64,000 bases of DNA from Lachnospiraceae bacterium (GTDB lineage Bacteria > Bacillota > Clostridia > Lachnospirales > Lachnospiraceae), in assembly GCA_029054245.1 (NCBI GenBank), contig JAIDFQ010000062.1:29504-93503 (forward strand). Reading direction: 5' to 3'. Positions 17,088-25,292 of this stretch are shown one piece after another (the stretch's first letter is position 1; each line of letters begins with the position of its first letter). A program made the translations under genes and the position numbers. The notes under the pieces were generated by a model. It had not been told where the DNA came from. It saw only the letters and a list, made by a program, of their open reading frames with translations, and searched no databases.

Positions 17088-18287
17088 ATGAAGCAGCTTC
17101 AAACACCTTTTTACAGAATAAAAGAAAAAGATTTATTTTATGACGTCACTCTTTTAAAGGAATCCCTTGAAAAAAACTGGGGAAATTACATCGTAGGGTA
17201 TTCTGTTAAAACAAATGCCCTTCCCTGGCTGCTTACTTATATGAAGAACCAGGGATTTTACGCAGAAGTAGTATCAAAAACGGAATATGATCTTGCAAGC
17301 CGGCTTGGTTTTTCAGGGAAGCAGATCATCTATAACGGTCCCATCAAGGATAAAAAGGTTTTCGAGACGGTTCTGCTTGCAGGCGGATTTATTAATCTGG
17401 ATTCCAATTACGAACTTGACTGGATGGAAGAATTGAGCACGCTTTATCCCAACCGACATTTCAGAATTGGTCTGCGCATCAACTGTGACCTCGCCGCCAT
17501 CTGCCCGGATGAGACGCTTGCAGAAGAAGAAGGGGGACGGTTTGGCTACTGTTATGAAAACGGCGTGTTTAAGTCTGCCCTCGACAGGCTGTGTGCCCTG
17601 CCCAATGTGTGGGTATCAGGACTTCACCTGCATTCCTCCACCAAGTCCCGCACAGTGCATGTATTCGGCGCTCTAGCGAAAATGGCAGTAAAAATTGCGG
17701 AAGAATATGATCTTTCCTTGGATTACGTAGATATGGGCGGCGGTTATTTCGGCGGCAGGGATGATAAGCCGGATTACCGGGATTACTTTGCCGAAATCTG
17801 CAAAGAACTTTCCGTTCGCTTTGACCCGCAAAAGACCACTTTAATTGCCGAGCCCGGCGTCTCCTTGATTTCAAGAGCTTCCACCTTTGAAACCTCCGTG
17901 ATTGACATAAAGGATATCCGCGGGCGGAAATTTGTGGTGACAGATGGCAGCCGCACCAATTTAAATCCGTTGGTGACAAGACACGTTTATCCTCATCATA
18001 TAGAATATAGCTCTGACGCCGCTGCAAGAAACAGGGAACCTAGCCAGTGGATTTGCGGCGCAACATGCATGGAATATGACAGGTTATTTGAAATAACAGA
18101 TGGTACAGCGCTTATCCCCGGTGATAAGATTATTTACGATACGGCAGGGGGCTATACCATGTGCCTGAATCCACTGTTTATCAATTATTTCCCTGCTGTT
18201 TATGTAGAACATGAGGATGGATCGATTTTTACCGCCAGAGATGCCTGGACAAATGAAGAATACCTTCAAAAGAACCATATAGAGTAA
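17088..18287 (+). CDS. PLP-dependent decarboxylase of the LysA/fold-III group
   Basis: 399 residues from ATG at 17088 (GGAGGAAATT ahead); an upstream in-frame reading overlaps pseF and is not needed. VGYSVKTNALPWLLTYM contains the PLP lysine (SVKTN), VSGLHLHSST and YVDMGGGYFGG form the phosphate-binding barrel loops, LIAEPGVSL follows, and WICGATCMEYDRL resembles the substrate-binding C-x-E-x-D box of diaminopimelate and ornithine decarboxylases, with YTMCLNPLF near the C-terminus. It is sandwiched between pseF and pseI (13-base gap), which is not where housekeeping LysA lies. It probably makes or modifies an amine or amino acid used in the glycan; substrate unknown. Confidence 0.75.
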   Translation: MKQLQTPFYRIKEKDLFYDVTLLKESLEKNWGNYIVGYSVKTNALPWLLTYMKNQGFYAEVVSKTEYDLASRLGFSGKQIIYNGPIKDKKVFETVLLAGGFINLDSNYELDWMEELSTLYPNRHFRIGLRINCDLAAICPDETLAEEEGGRFGYCYENGVFKSALDRLCALPNVWVSGLHLHSSTKSRTVHVFGALAKMAVKIAEEYDLSLDYVDMGGGYFGGRDDKPDYRDYFAEICKELSVRFDPQKTTLIAEPGVSLISRASTFETSVIDIKDIRGRKFVVTDGSRTNLNPLVTRHVYPHHIEYSSDAAARNREPSQWICGATCMEYDRLFEITDGTALIPGDKIIYDTAGGYTMCLNPLFINYFPAVYVEHEDGSIFTARDAWTNEEYLQKNHIE

Positions 18288-18300
18288 CAGGAGACATTAT

Positions 18301-19353
18301 ATGAATAAAGAGATTAAAATTGGCTCCCACATAATAAGCCAGCATTCACCGGTGTTCATCGTCGCAGAATTATCTGCCAACCATAATCAGGATTACAACC
18401 GCGCTGTAGAGATTCTTCACGCGGCAAAAGAAGCCGGCGCCGATGCTGTAAAACTGCAGACTTATACCGCAGACACAATTACCATTGACTGCGACGATCC
18501 CTGTTTTCAAATAAAGGAAGGCACCATTTGGGATGGGACTACACTTTATAAGCTCTATCAACAGGCATACACGCCTTGGGAATGGCAGCCGGGGCTGATG
18601 GAAGAAGCTTCCCGGCTTGGGCTTATATGCTTTTCCTCTCCCTTCGACCTTTCCTCAGTGGACTTTCTTGAGCAGATGCATGTACCTGCTTACAAGATTG
18701 CTTCTTATGAAATTAACGATATTCCCCTGATCCGGAAGATTGCCAAACTGCACAAGCCAATGATCTTTGCCACAGGCATTGCCTACCCGGAAGATATTGA
18801 GCGGGCGCTTTCCGTCTGCAAAGAAGAAGAAAACGAAGACGTGATTCTCCTTAAATGTGTATCCTCTTATCCCACTCCTTATGAAGACGTGAACTTAAAT
18901 GTCATCCCCACCTTAGCACAGACTTATGACTGTCTGGTGGGAATTTCCGATCACACCATGGGAAGCATTGTCTCTGCCGGTTCCATTGCACTGGGCGTCA
19001 AAATGGTGGAAAAACATTTTACCCTGCGCCGGTCAGACGGCGGACCAGACGGAGCATTTTCCATGGAACCGGAAGAGTTCTCCCAGATGGTAAAGGATAT
19101 CAGAATCATGGAAAAGGCACTGGGAAGCAGAGAATATAAGCTTACTCCCACACAAGAGTTGGAGCATGGCGGTTCCCGTTCCTTATTTGTGGTAAAAGAT
19201 ATTGCCAAAGGGGAAACTCTGACGCCCGAAAACATACGCTCCATCCGTCCGGGTAACGGTCTCCACACCATGTACTACGAAGAAGTGCTCGGCAAAACGG
19301 CAAAAACATTCTTACGGAAAGGAACGCCGCTTCAATGGGAATTCATCCAATAA
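18301..19353 (+). CDS. pseI: Pseudaminic acid synthase
   Basis: 350 residues. VFIVAELSANHNQDYNRAVE and DAVKLQTYTADTITID mark the NeuB-family barrel that condenses phosphoenolpyruvate with a 6-deoxy-2,4-diacetamido sugar; GTTLYKLYQQAYTPWEW is the PseI branch signature. Metal- and PEP-site segments LLKCVSSYPTPYEDVNLN and VGISDHTMG follow, then a C-terminal SAF/antifreeze-like domain (residues about 285-350, GSRSLFVVKDIAKGE). Together with the neighbouring pseG, pseF and pseC the substrate is most likely 6-deoxy-AltdiNAc. The pseG start lies within its last codons. Confidence 0.9.
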   Translation: MNKEIKIGSHIISQHSPVFIVAELSANHNQDYNRAVEILHAAKEAGADAVKLQTYTADTITIDCDDPCFQIKEGTIWDGTTLYKLYQQAYTPWEWQPGLMEEASRLGLICFSSPFDLSSVDFLEQMHVPAYKIASYEINDIPLIRKIAKLHKPMIFATGIAYPEDIERALSVCKEEENEDVILLKCVSSYPTPYEDVNLNVIPTLAQTYDCLVGISDHTMGSIVSAGSIALGVKMVEKHFTLRRSDGGPDGAFSMEPEEFSQMVKDIRIMEKALGSREYKLTPTQELEHGGSRSLFVVKDIAKGETLTPENIRSIRPGNGLHTMYYEEVLGKTAKTFLRKGTPLQWEFIQ

Positions 19354-20504
19354 TCTACATCCGAACAGACGGCAATGCCAAAATAGCGTCCGGGCATCTG
19401 GTACGCTGTTTTTCTATCGCCCTTGCCTGCCGGGCGCTGAAAATGAAGGTTCACTTCCTCGTCTCTGACAAGGAAAGCCGCCTCTTGCTTGAAGGAATTG
19501 TCGGTTCCAATGCAGGTTTTACTATTACCCAGCTGGAAACCGCCGCTTATGACTTTCTTGAGAGGGAACTCCCGGAAGTGCTTTCCCTCCTTTCCCCCCA
19601 CACCTGCAGCCCTTCCGTTCCATCTGACTGCACGCCATTTGCCCCCCAAAAGCCCATTTTTCTGCTTGATTCCTATTATGTTACTGAAAAATATTTATCA
19701 TCCTTAAGACCTTACGCGAAAACAGCCTATTTGGATGATTTGCGCCTTTTTGATTACCCTGTTGACCTTATCATCAACTATGACGTGATTCCTGATGATA
19801 AGATGGAGTCTTACAAGTCTGCCTACCAAAATGCAGGGCAGCTCCTTTTAGGCGCCTCCTATACTCCCCTTCGCGACCAATTCCGAAACCAGCATACTTC
19901 TGTCCGCGAAAAAGCATCTGACATCCTCATCACCTCAGGCGGCAGCGATTCCCTGCACTTTTGCCTGCGTCTGGTTTCCCAGATTGCCAACGCCTTCCGA
20001 CCCGACAACTTAACTTGGCCCCCGTCCATGGCGGTCCTTGCCAATATGAATTTTCATGTTGTAATTGGGAGATTAAATGAAGATAAAGAACAACTATACC
20101 GACTTGCAAAGGATTTTTCCTTTTTAACACTTCACGAAAATGTACAGGACATGGCTGCACTTATGGTTAAATGCGATCTTGCCGTGTCCGCTGCAGGCAC
20201 TACTTTATATGAGCTCTGCGCCCTTGGTATTCCTGCCATCAGCTTTGTTATGGCAGACAATCAGTTAGACTGTGCTTACGCATTCGATGCAGCAAACACA
20301 ATCCCCTGCGCCGGAGACCTGCGCACATCTGCTGATGAAGTTTTCAAAAATATTCTTCATTATATTGCAGACGCCTCCGCTCCATCTGAAAATTCCTACC
20401 TCCAAAGAGTAGCCGTACATGACAGAATGGTAAAACTTGTTGACAAAGACGGCTCTGCCCGCATAGCCCACGCTTTACTGAGTCTATGTTCACATAAAAA
20501 ATAG
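19335..20504 (+). CDS. pseG: UDP-2,4-diacetamido-2,4,6-trideoxy-beta-L-altropyranose hydrolase
   Basis: 389 residues, GT28-like fold used as a hydrolase. YIRTDGNAKIASGHLVRCF carries the conserved early His of the GxGHxxR motif; the C-terminal half has DILITSGGSD and VSAAGTTLYELCALGIPAISF, the nucleotide-sugar binding region. PseG removes UDP to give the free sugar consumed by PseI. It overlaps pseI by 19 bases and runs tail-to-tail into the ATP-grasp gene with a 15-base overlap of 3' ends. The protein is somewhat longer than the common PseG of about 280-340 residues, with an insert around residues 75-100 (HTCSPSVPSDCTPFAPQK). Confidence 0.85.
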   Translation: MGIHPIIYIRTDGNAKIASGHLVRCFSIALACRALKMKVHFLVSDKESRLLLEGIVGSNAGFTITQLETAAYDFLERELPEVLSLLSPHTCSPSVPSDCTPFAPQKPIFLLDSYYVTEKYLSSLRPYAKTAYLDDLRLFDYPVDLIINYDVIPDDKMESYKSAYQNAGQLLLGASYTPLRDQFRNQHTSVREKASDILITSGGSDSLHFCLRLVSQIANAFRPDNLTWPPSMAVLANMNFHVVIGRLNEDKEQLYRLAKDFSFLTLHENVQDMAALMVKCDLAVSAAGTTLYELCALGIPAISFVMADNQLDCAYAFDAANTIPCAGDLRTSADEVFKNILHYIADASAPSENSYLQRVAVHDRMVKLVDKDGSARIAHALLSLCSHKK

Positions 20505-21650
20505 ACCCTTTAACATTTCTGCCTGGTTATGCAGGAAAGCGGCATCCTTACCTTCCAATACAAAGTACCCGCGCCCCATGACAGAATGACCATCCGATAC
20601 AGGCGCTAAATCCTCTCCTTCCTTTATCTGGCAATTCCATGCTGCCAGATGTGCATCAAGAACATTCTCCACCTGTTTTACATCAGGGACAGCCGTTACC
20701 TTTCCCTGCATATCAAAATAATGGATCATCATAGACTTCGTTTGTTCCGGCACAAAACTATACGGACGCCCCAGCCGATACCTTATATATTCCTCCGCCA
20801 TATCCACCCCTGTGCACAAAGGTGTAAACAGATTATGCAGATTATGACCGGAAGGTCTCGCAGAAATTTCTATGGCGAAAGGATCCTTTTCTCCCCGTAT
20901 AAGGTCTGCATGCAGGAGGCATTCATTCAGTTCGAGACATTCGATTACATTTTTCATGTATTTTTGTACCTGCTGCCAGAATGCATCTGTCGGCGGAACA
21001 GAATAATAGCCGACCGCCTGCCTGGCGGGAGGGGGTGTATTTTCTTTTCTGCGGAGCAAAATCATCCAGAAACCATCTTTCGTCACGGCTCCGTCCACGC
21101 CGTATTCCTCGCCTTGAGCGCATTCCTCCAGTACATAGGGTTCACCCTCCGTTTCCGCAAGCGCTTTCTCTAGGTCTTCCATGCAAGCGAGCATAAAAAG
21201 CCCCCTGCTTCCTGAACCGTATCTTGGCTTTAAAATCGCCGGAAACGAAATATGAATCTGGCTCAAGTCAGCCCTTCCTCCATCAACTGGATAGCATTGG
21301 CAGTTGCGCAGCCCCTGACTGCTCAGTCTTTGATGAAACTTCCATTTATCAGTGCATAACACTGCCGCTTTCTTACTGATTCCTGGCAGCTTTAGCGCAT
21401 CATTGGCTGCTCCTATGGTAGTCAGATATCTTCCAATAGGTACCGTCAATATAAAATCCGGCTTCTCCTGCCGAAGCGCCTGTATCGTACTTTCCTCGTC
21501 AGAAATATCTGTGATAAGCGGTATATCTGCATATTTCAGCCCTTCTGCCTTTGGGTTCCCGTCCAATGCCACCACATCAAGTCCATATTCATGAACCTTT
21601 TGAATCGTATGAACAGCCTCCCCACTGGCACCTATAATTGCTGCTTTCAT
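20490..21650 (-). CDS. ATP-grasp ligase, substrate unknown
   Basis: 386 residues. KAAIIGASGEAVHTIQKVHEYG is a Rossmann pre-ATP-grasp domain; FPAILKPRYGSGSRGLFML, EGEPYVLEECAQGEEYGVD and FAIEISARPSGHNLHNLF are the ATP-binding and Mg-binding parts (residues about 115-290) of a carbamoyl-phosphate-synthase-like ATP-grasp domain. Such enzymes join a carboxylate to an amine. In a sugar cluster with a LysA-like decarboxylase and aminotransferases, amide-linking an amino acid to a sugar amine is an attractive but unproven role. Its ATG overlaps the upstream GT2 stop, so both are co-transcribed leftwards with pseC. Confidence 0.75.
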   Translation of the reverse strand: MKAAIIGASGEAVHTIQKVHEYGLDVVALDGNPKAEGLKYADIPLITDISDEESTIQALRQEKPDFILTVPIGRYLTTIGAANDALKLPGISKKAAVLCTDKWKFHQRLSSQGLRNCQCYPVDGGRADLSQIHISFPAILKPRYGSGSRGLFMLACMEDLEKALAETEGEPYVLEECAQGEEYGVDGAVTKDGFWMILLRRKENTPPPARQAVGYYSVPPTDAFWQQVQKYMKNVIECLELNECLLHADLIRGEKDPFAIEISARPSGHNLHNLFTPLCTGVDMAEEYIRYRLGRPYSFVPEQTKSMMIHYFDMQGKVTAVPDVKQVENVLDAHLAAWNCQIKEGEDLAPVSDGHSVMGRGYFVLEGKDAAFLHNQAEMLKGLFFM

Positions 21651-22702
21651 TTTCCCGCCTTTCTCTCTGCCGCTTTATTTTTGAGTCTTTTCCTCAATTT
21701 GCGGTATGACCACAGTGCCTTATAATAGAGCATAAAGTACAGGGTGGATTTCATATGCATTTTAATCAGCCTGCGCTCCTCTGCATGAACCCGTTCCTGA
21801 TAATAGGGATTCTCCATAAAATTCGGAAAGGTCTTTTTCATCTCCCTGCCAAGGTCTTTTACAAATCCATACTTCTTTTTCTTTACACCCATCATGTAAG
21901 AAAACAAGGTGTTGACATAAAAAAGTGTGGTGAAGCTGCTTTCTATCTCAGGATAATATTCCTCAAGAAAGCCGAACTGCTTCGCCTCCCTTATCATCAC
22001 CCTAGCCGCCTCCATACGGTCCTCACAGCGCTTTTGGGTAATCGTGTGGACGGTGGAGGTATCGTGCTGATAATAATAATAAAGCGGCTCTTCCAGATAC
22101 TCAAAGCGCTTTGCCCGCAGCATCCACGAATTGCTGATGGCATTATCCTCATAAAAAATATGTTCCGGGAAACGGTTGGGAAAATCAAAAATGATATGAC
22201 GTCTATAGATTTTTACCACCAGGCTTCCGCTGTCCAAAATCAGCGACCTGTATTTTTCTTTCGTTAGGACACCGGATTGTGCCTGCGTATTATTGTGCAC
22301 TACCTGACCAATCTCCATGCTGTGTTCATGAGTGAGATGATAATCGCAGCCTACAATATCCGCTCCGGTTTCCTCCCCTCGCGCAAGGAGTCTTTCATAA
22401 AAATCAGGTGTCACCCAGTCATCACTGTCTATAAAACCGATCCAATCACCTTTTGCCATTTCCAGACCTAAGTTTTTGGCGCCCCCCTGCTTCTTGTTGA
22501 CCGGCGAAGCAATCACATGAATTTTATCCGCATATTTCTGTTCATAGCCGCGCAGAATTGCCAACGAATCATCTGTGGAACAATCATCCACCGCGATAAT
22601 TTCATAATCTGCTATGGTCTGATTCACCAGTGAATCAAGGCACCAGGCAAGCTTATCCTGCGCTGCCATATTATAAACAGGTACAATTACGCTCAGCTTC
22701 AT
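21647..22702 (-). CDS. GT2 family glycosyltransferase
   Basis: 351 residues. LSVIVPVYNMAAQD, AVDDCSTDDSLAIL, KKQGGAKNLGLEMAKGDWIGFIDSDDWV split across residues about 85-105 with the DSDD metal site, and HIFYEDNAISNSW are those of an EpsH/WaaV-like GT-A enzyme. The C-terminal 100 residues are basic and helical (YKALWSYRKLRKRLKNKAAERK), suggesting peripheral membrane binding, with no clear membrane helix. It follows pseC by about 65 bases and is coupled to the ATP-grasp gene. The sugar donor is unknown. Confidence 0.8.
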   Translation of the reverse strand: MKLSVIVPVYNMAAQDKLAWCLDSLVNQTIADYEIIAVDDCSTDDSLAILRGYEQKYADKIHVIASPVNKKQGGAKNLGLEMAKGDWIGFIDSDDWVTPDFYERLLARGEETGADIVGCDYHLTHEHSMEIGQVVHNNTQAQSGVLTKEKYRSLILDSGSLVVKIYRRHIIFDFPNRFPEHIFYEDNAISNSWMLRAKRFEYLEEPLYYYYQHDTSTVHTITQKRCEDRMEAARVMIREAKQFGFLEEYYPEIESSFTTLFYVNTLFSYMMGVKKKKYGFVKDLGREMKKTFPNFMENPYYQERVHAEERRLIKMHMKSTLYFMLYYKALWSYRKLRKRLKNKAAERKAGK

Positions 22703-22768
22703 CCAATGTTCTCCCTTTCACGGCTGCAAGATGCCTCAATCGTAACAGTTAAGCCTACAGCTTCCCTG

Positions 22769-23971
22769 TTATTCTTCATCTGCTGCATAGTACCTTGCAA
22801 TTCTCGTCACTGCATCAATCACATCCTGTACATCCCTATCTGTCATCGCATAGTATAATGGCAGGCTGATGATTTCCTCATATAGCTTTTCTGCCTTGGG
22901 ACAAATCCCCCTCTTATACCCAAGCTTTTCATAATAGGGAAAATAGTAGGTGGGAATATAATGTACGTTACAGCAGATATTTTCTGCCCCCAACGCCTCA
23001 AAAAACTGCTTTCTGTCTATTTTAAGTTTCGCAGGATTTAATCTTAAAATATACAGATGCCGCGTGGTATCTGATTCCGGTATTTCCTTCTGCACTATAA
23101 TCTGGGGCAGCTTTGAGAATGCCTCATTGTAAGTCTTAACGATCGCCTTACGCCTTTCTGAAAACATGGGCAGTTTGTCAAGCTGGCTGATTACCAGTGC
23201 CGCCTGCATGTCCGTCATCCGGTAATTCATCCCAAGTGCGATCTGCTCATAATACCACGCCCCGTCCGGTTCATGCTCCATCAACTGTGAATCCCTGGTA
23301 ATGCCATGAGAACGGTACAAAAGCAGTTTCTGGTAATATGCTTCACTGTTGGTAAGAACCGCACCGCCTTCCCCTCCGGTCACAGTCTTAACCGGATGGA
23401 AGCTTAAGGTCGTCATGTCGGCTATGGATCCGTTGCATTTTCCATTATAACGGGTTCCAATGACATGGGCGCCGTCCTCGATGAGTACCAAATGGTTTTC
23501 ACGGCAATGGACAAGCAGTTCATCAAGCTGAACCGATTGACCTGTAAAATCTACCGCCACTACAGCCTTTGTCCGCTCATTCGTCAATTTCTCCACCTGC
23601 GCAGGATCAATATTATATGTTTCCTCGTTGATATCCGCAAATACCGGCTTCGCCCCGCAATACAGAGCGCAGTTTGCCGATGCAGCAAAGGTGATTGGCG
23701 TAGTGATGACCTCATCACCTTCTTTCACCCCCGCCGCCTGACATGCCATATGAAGCGCAGCAGTACCGTTGCTGCACACCACTGCATATTTTGCTCCAGT
23801 AACCTTACAAAGCTTATCTTCTAATTCATGGATTTTGGGACCGCAGGTCAGAAAATCACTTTTCAACACCTCCACCACTGCCTGAACGTCGTCATCATCA
23901 ATATACTGATGACCATAAAACAATTTCGTGCCGCGAATCGGCGTTCCTCCACAAATTGCCGGTTTATCCAT
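22769..23971 (-). CDS. pseC: UDP-4-amino-4,6-dideoxy-N-acetyl-beta-L-altrosamine transaminase
   Basis: 400 residues, DegT/DnrJ fold. AICGGTPIRGTKLFYGHQ, CSNGTAALHMACQAAGV, ITTPITFAASANCALYCG, LIEDGAHVIG and SFHPVKTVTGGEGG (Lys of HPVK forms the PLP Schiff base) match PseC, the second enzyme of pseudaminic acid synthesis. NMHYRMTD-like text here reads GMNYRMTDMQAALVISQ. It lies apart from pseF-I-G on the opposite strand, heading a three-gene leftward unit with the GT2 and ATP-grasp genes. PseB, which makes its substrate, is not in the window. Confidence 0.9.
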   Translation of the reverse strand: MDKPAICGGTPIRGTKLFYGHQYIDDDDVQAVVEVLKSDFLTCGPKIHELEDKLCKVTGAKYAVVCSNGTAALHMACQAAGVKEGDEVITTPITFAASANCALYCGAKPVFADINEETYNIDPAQVEKLTNERTKAVVAVDFTGQSVQLDELLVHCRENHLVLIEDGAHVIGTRYNGKCNGSIADMTTLSFHPVKTVTGGEGGAVLTNSEAYYQKLLLYRSHGITRDSQLMEHEPDGAWYYEQIALGMNYRMTDMQAALVISQLDKLPMFSERRKAIVKTYNEAFSKLPQIIVQKEIPESDTTRHLYILRLNPAKLKIDRKQFFEALGAENICCNVHYIPTYYFPYYEKLGYKRGICPKAEKLYEEIISLPLYYAMTDRDVQDVIDAVTRIARYYAADEE

Positions 23972-24010
23972 AAAATTTTCCTCTGCTTTCCCGAAAGACA
24001 GAAAATTTCT

Positions 24011-24394
24011 CTAATCTTCCGTACATCCCGTATTCATCTGTATTCTGACCGTATCTGCAATCACCGCTATGTATTCGCTATTGGTCGGTCTTCCCTGTCC
24101 GCTCTCAGAACAGTATCCAAACAGTCCTTCAAACGTTTCCTTATTCCCTCTTTCCCATGAAATCTCAATCGCATTGCGGATCGCTCTTTCAACTTTACCG
24201 TCAGTAGTATTATATTGCTTTGCAATTTCTGGGTAAAGCAGCTTTGTGACGCTTCCCACGACCTTCATGTCTTCTTCCGCCATAAGAACCGCTGACCTCA
24301 CATAGCGATAGCCTTTCAAATGTGCCGGGACACCCATATCAAGCATCATATGCGAAATCATTTGTTCTACTTTTTTATCTTCAAATCTCTGCAT
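24011..24394 (-). CDS. Free-standing Spo0A C-terminal DNA-binding domain protein
   Basis: 127 residues. HLKGYRYVRSAVLM, GSVTKLLYPEIAKQYNTT, GKVERAIRNAIEISWERGN and SGQGRPTNSEYIAVIAD follow the Spo0A effector domain almost throughout. Missing is the N-terminal receiver: only 20 residues precede the domain, so it cannot be controlled by phosphorylation in the usual way. It may bind 0A boxes constitutively, compete with Spo0A, or form heterodimers with it. GGGAGTG precedes the ATG. It starts about 97 bases downstream of the glycosylase stop, with no terminator between, and ends 39 bases before the pseC start. Confidence 0.85.
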   Translation of the reverse strand: MQRFEDKKVEQMISHMMLDMGVPAHLKGYRYVRSAVLMAEEDMKVVGSVTKLLYPEIAKQYNTTDGKVERAIRNAIEISWERGNKETFEGLFGYCSESGQGRPTNSEYIAVIADTVRIQMNTGCTED

Positions 24395-24491
24395 GACAGA
24401 TCACTCCCACTTTACGTATTTTGTTTCTAGTATAAGTATAAATTACAACGATATATGTGAAAAGTTGTAATTCATCGCGCAGCGGGGTATT

Positions 24492-25025
24492 TTACTTAGC
24501 CGGCTTGTACATGCCGTCATTTACAATAAATCGCCACAAAATATCTCTATATTCCTCTGTTGCGTAGTCGATCCCAACTCTCTTTGCCGCTATATATTCC
24601 GGTCTGCACCCATCGTCCTCCAGCCAGAGCCGGTCTGATACCACCATATCCTCATAGTTTAGATCCCTGCCGATTTCCATGGCACGGGTAAGTTTGCCCG
24701 GTCCATTATAGCCCGTTACTCCGCGTATCAGTACCGCCTCAGGATGTCCTTCCCTGCCGCTTACCACATTAAACAGGGAGTGGATGCCATAGCAGAGATA
24801 GATATAAGCGGTTCCCCCCTTTTCATACAAGACCTTCGTCCTGTCGGTCTTACCCTTACTGGCATGGCAGGCAGTGTCCTCCTCTCCAAAGTAACACTCC
24901 GTCTCCATAATCCTGTATTTAAGAATCCCCTGCGCTGTTCTCCTACATAAGAGCCTGCCAAGCAGTTCCGGGGCAAGCTGCGTCGCCGGCTGCTCAAGTA
25001 CATCCCTTAAAAGTCGCATGGTCAT
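24492..25025 (-). CDS. DNA-3-methyladenine glycosylase (AAG/MPG family)
   Basis: 177 residues from ATG at 25025, which has GGAGGA 8 bases ahead; the TTG at 25040 overlaps that site. APELLGRLLCR, YRIMETECYFGEEDTACHAS (the Glu of ETE activates water), GGTAYIYLCYGIHSLFNVV and VLIRGVTG are diagnostic of the family, which excises alkylated purines to start base-excision repair. Length is typical (about 180-200). The C-terminus ends WRFIVNDGMYKPAK. Confidence 0.9.
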   Translation of the reverse strand: MTMRLLRDVLEQPATQLAPELLGRLLCRRTAQGILKYRIMETECYFGEEDTACHASKGKTDRTKVLYEKGGTAYIYLCYGIHSLFNVVSGREGHPEAVLIRGVTGYNGPGKLTRAMEIGRDLNYEDMVVSDRLWLEDDGCRPEYIAAKRVGIDYATEEYRDILWRFIVNDGMYKPAK

Positions 25026-25093
25026 TTCCAATTCCTCCAAAATCCTGCTTAGCGTACCGACACGTTCCCTTCCGCCAAATGCGCTATCCTAAA

Positions 25094-25198
25094 CTAGTTT
25101 TCCAGATAATCTATATAGTCATCCTCGCTGGCAAACAGCATGTAGTTTCCGTTCACGAGTCCCATATAACCATTATTTACTACATATCCCTTCATCAT
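25094..25198 (-). CDS. Small 34-residue protein, function unknown
   Basis: Begins MMKGYVVNNGYMGLVNGNYM and ends LFASEDDYIDYLEN. The start has a perfect AGGAGG with 6 bases between it and the ATG, the protein is acidic at its C-terminus and rich in Tyr, Gly and Asn, and the gene stands alone in the 267-base gap between the glycosylase and the Na/Pi cotransporter. I believe similar tiny proteins (KGYM...GYMG..GxYxLFAsExDY pattern) occur in related clostridia, but that is from memory. A membrane segment is unlikely. Confidence 0.6.
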   Translation of the reverse strand: MMKGYVVNNGYMGLVNGNYMLFASEDDYIDYLEN

Positions 25199-25292
25199 AC
25201 TGCCTCCTGTCATTCTAAATATTTTCTTTGTTATATTTAGAATAACATTTCAGCAGTCCAATAAACCGGACTTTTATATCTATTTTAAATTT

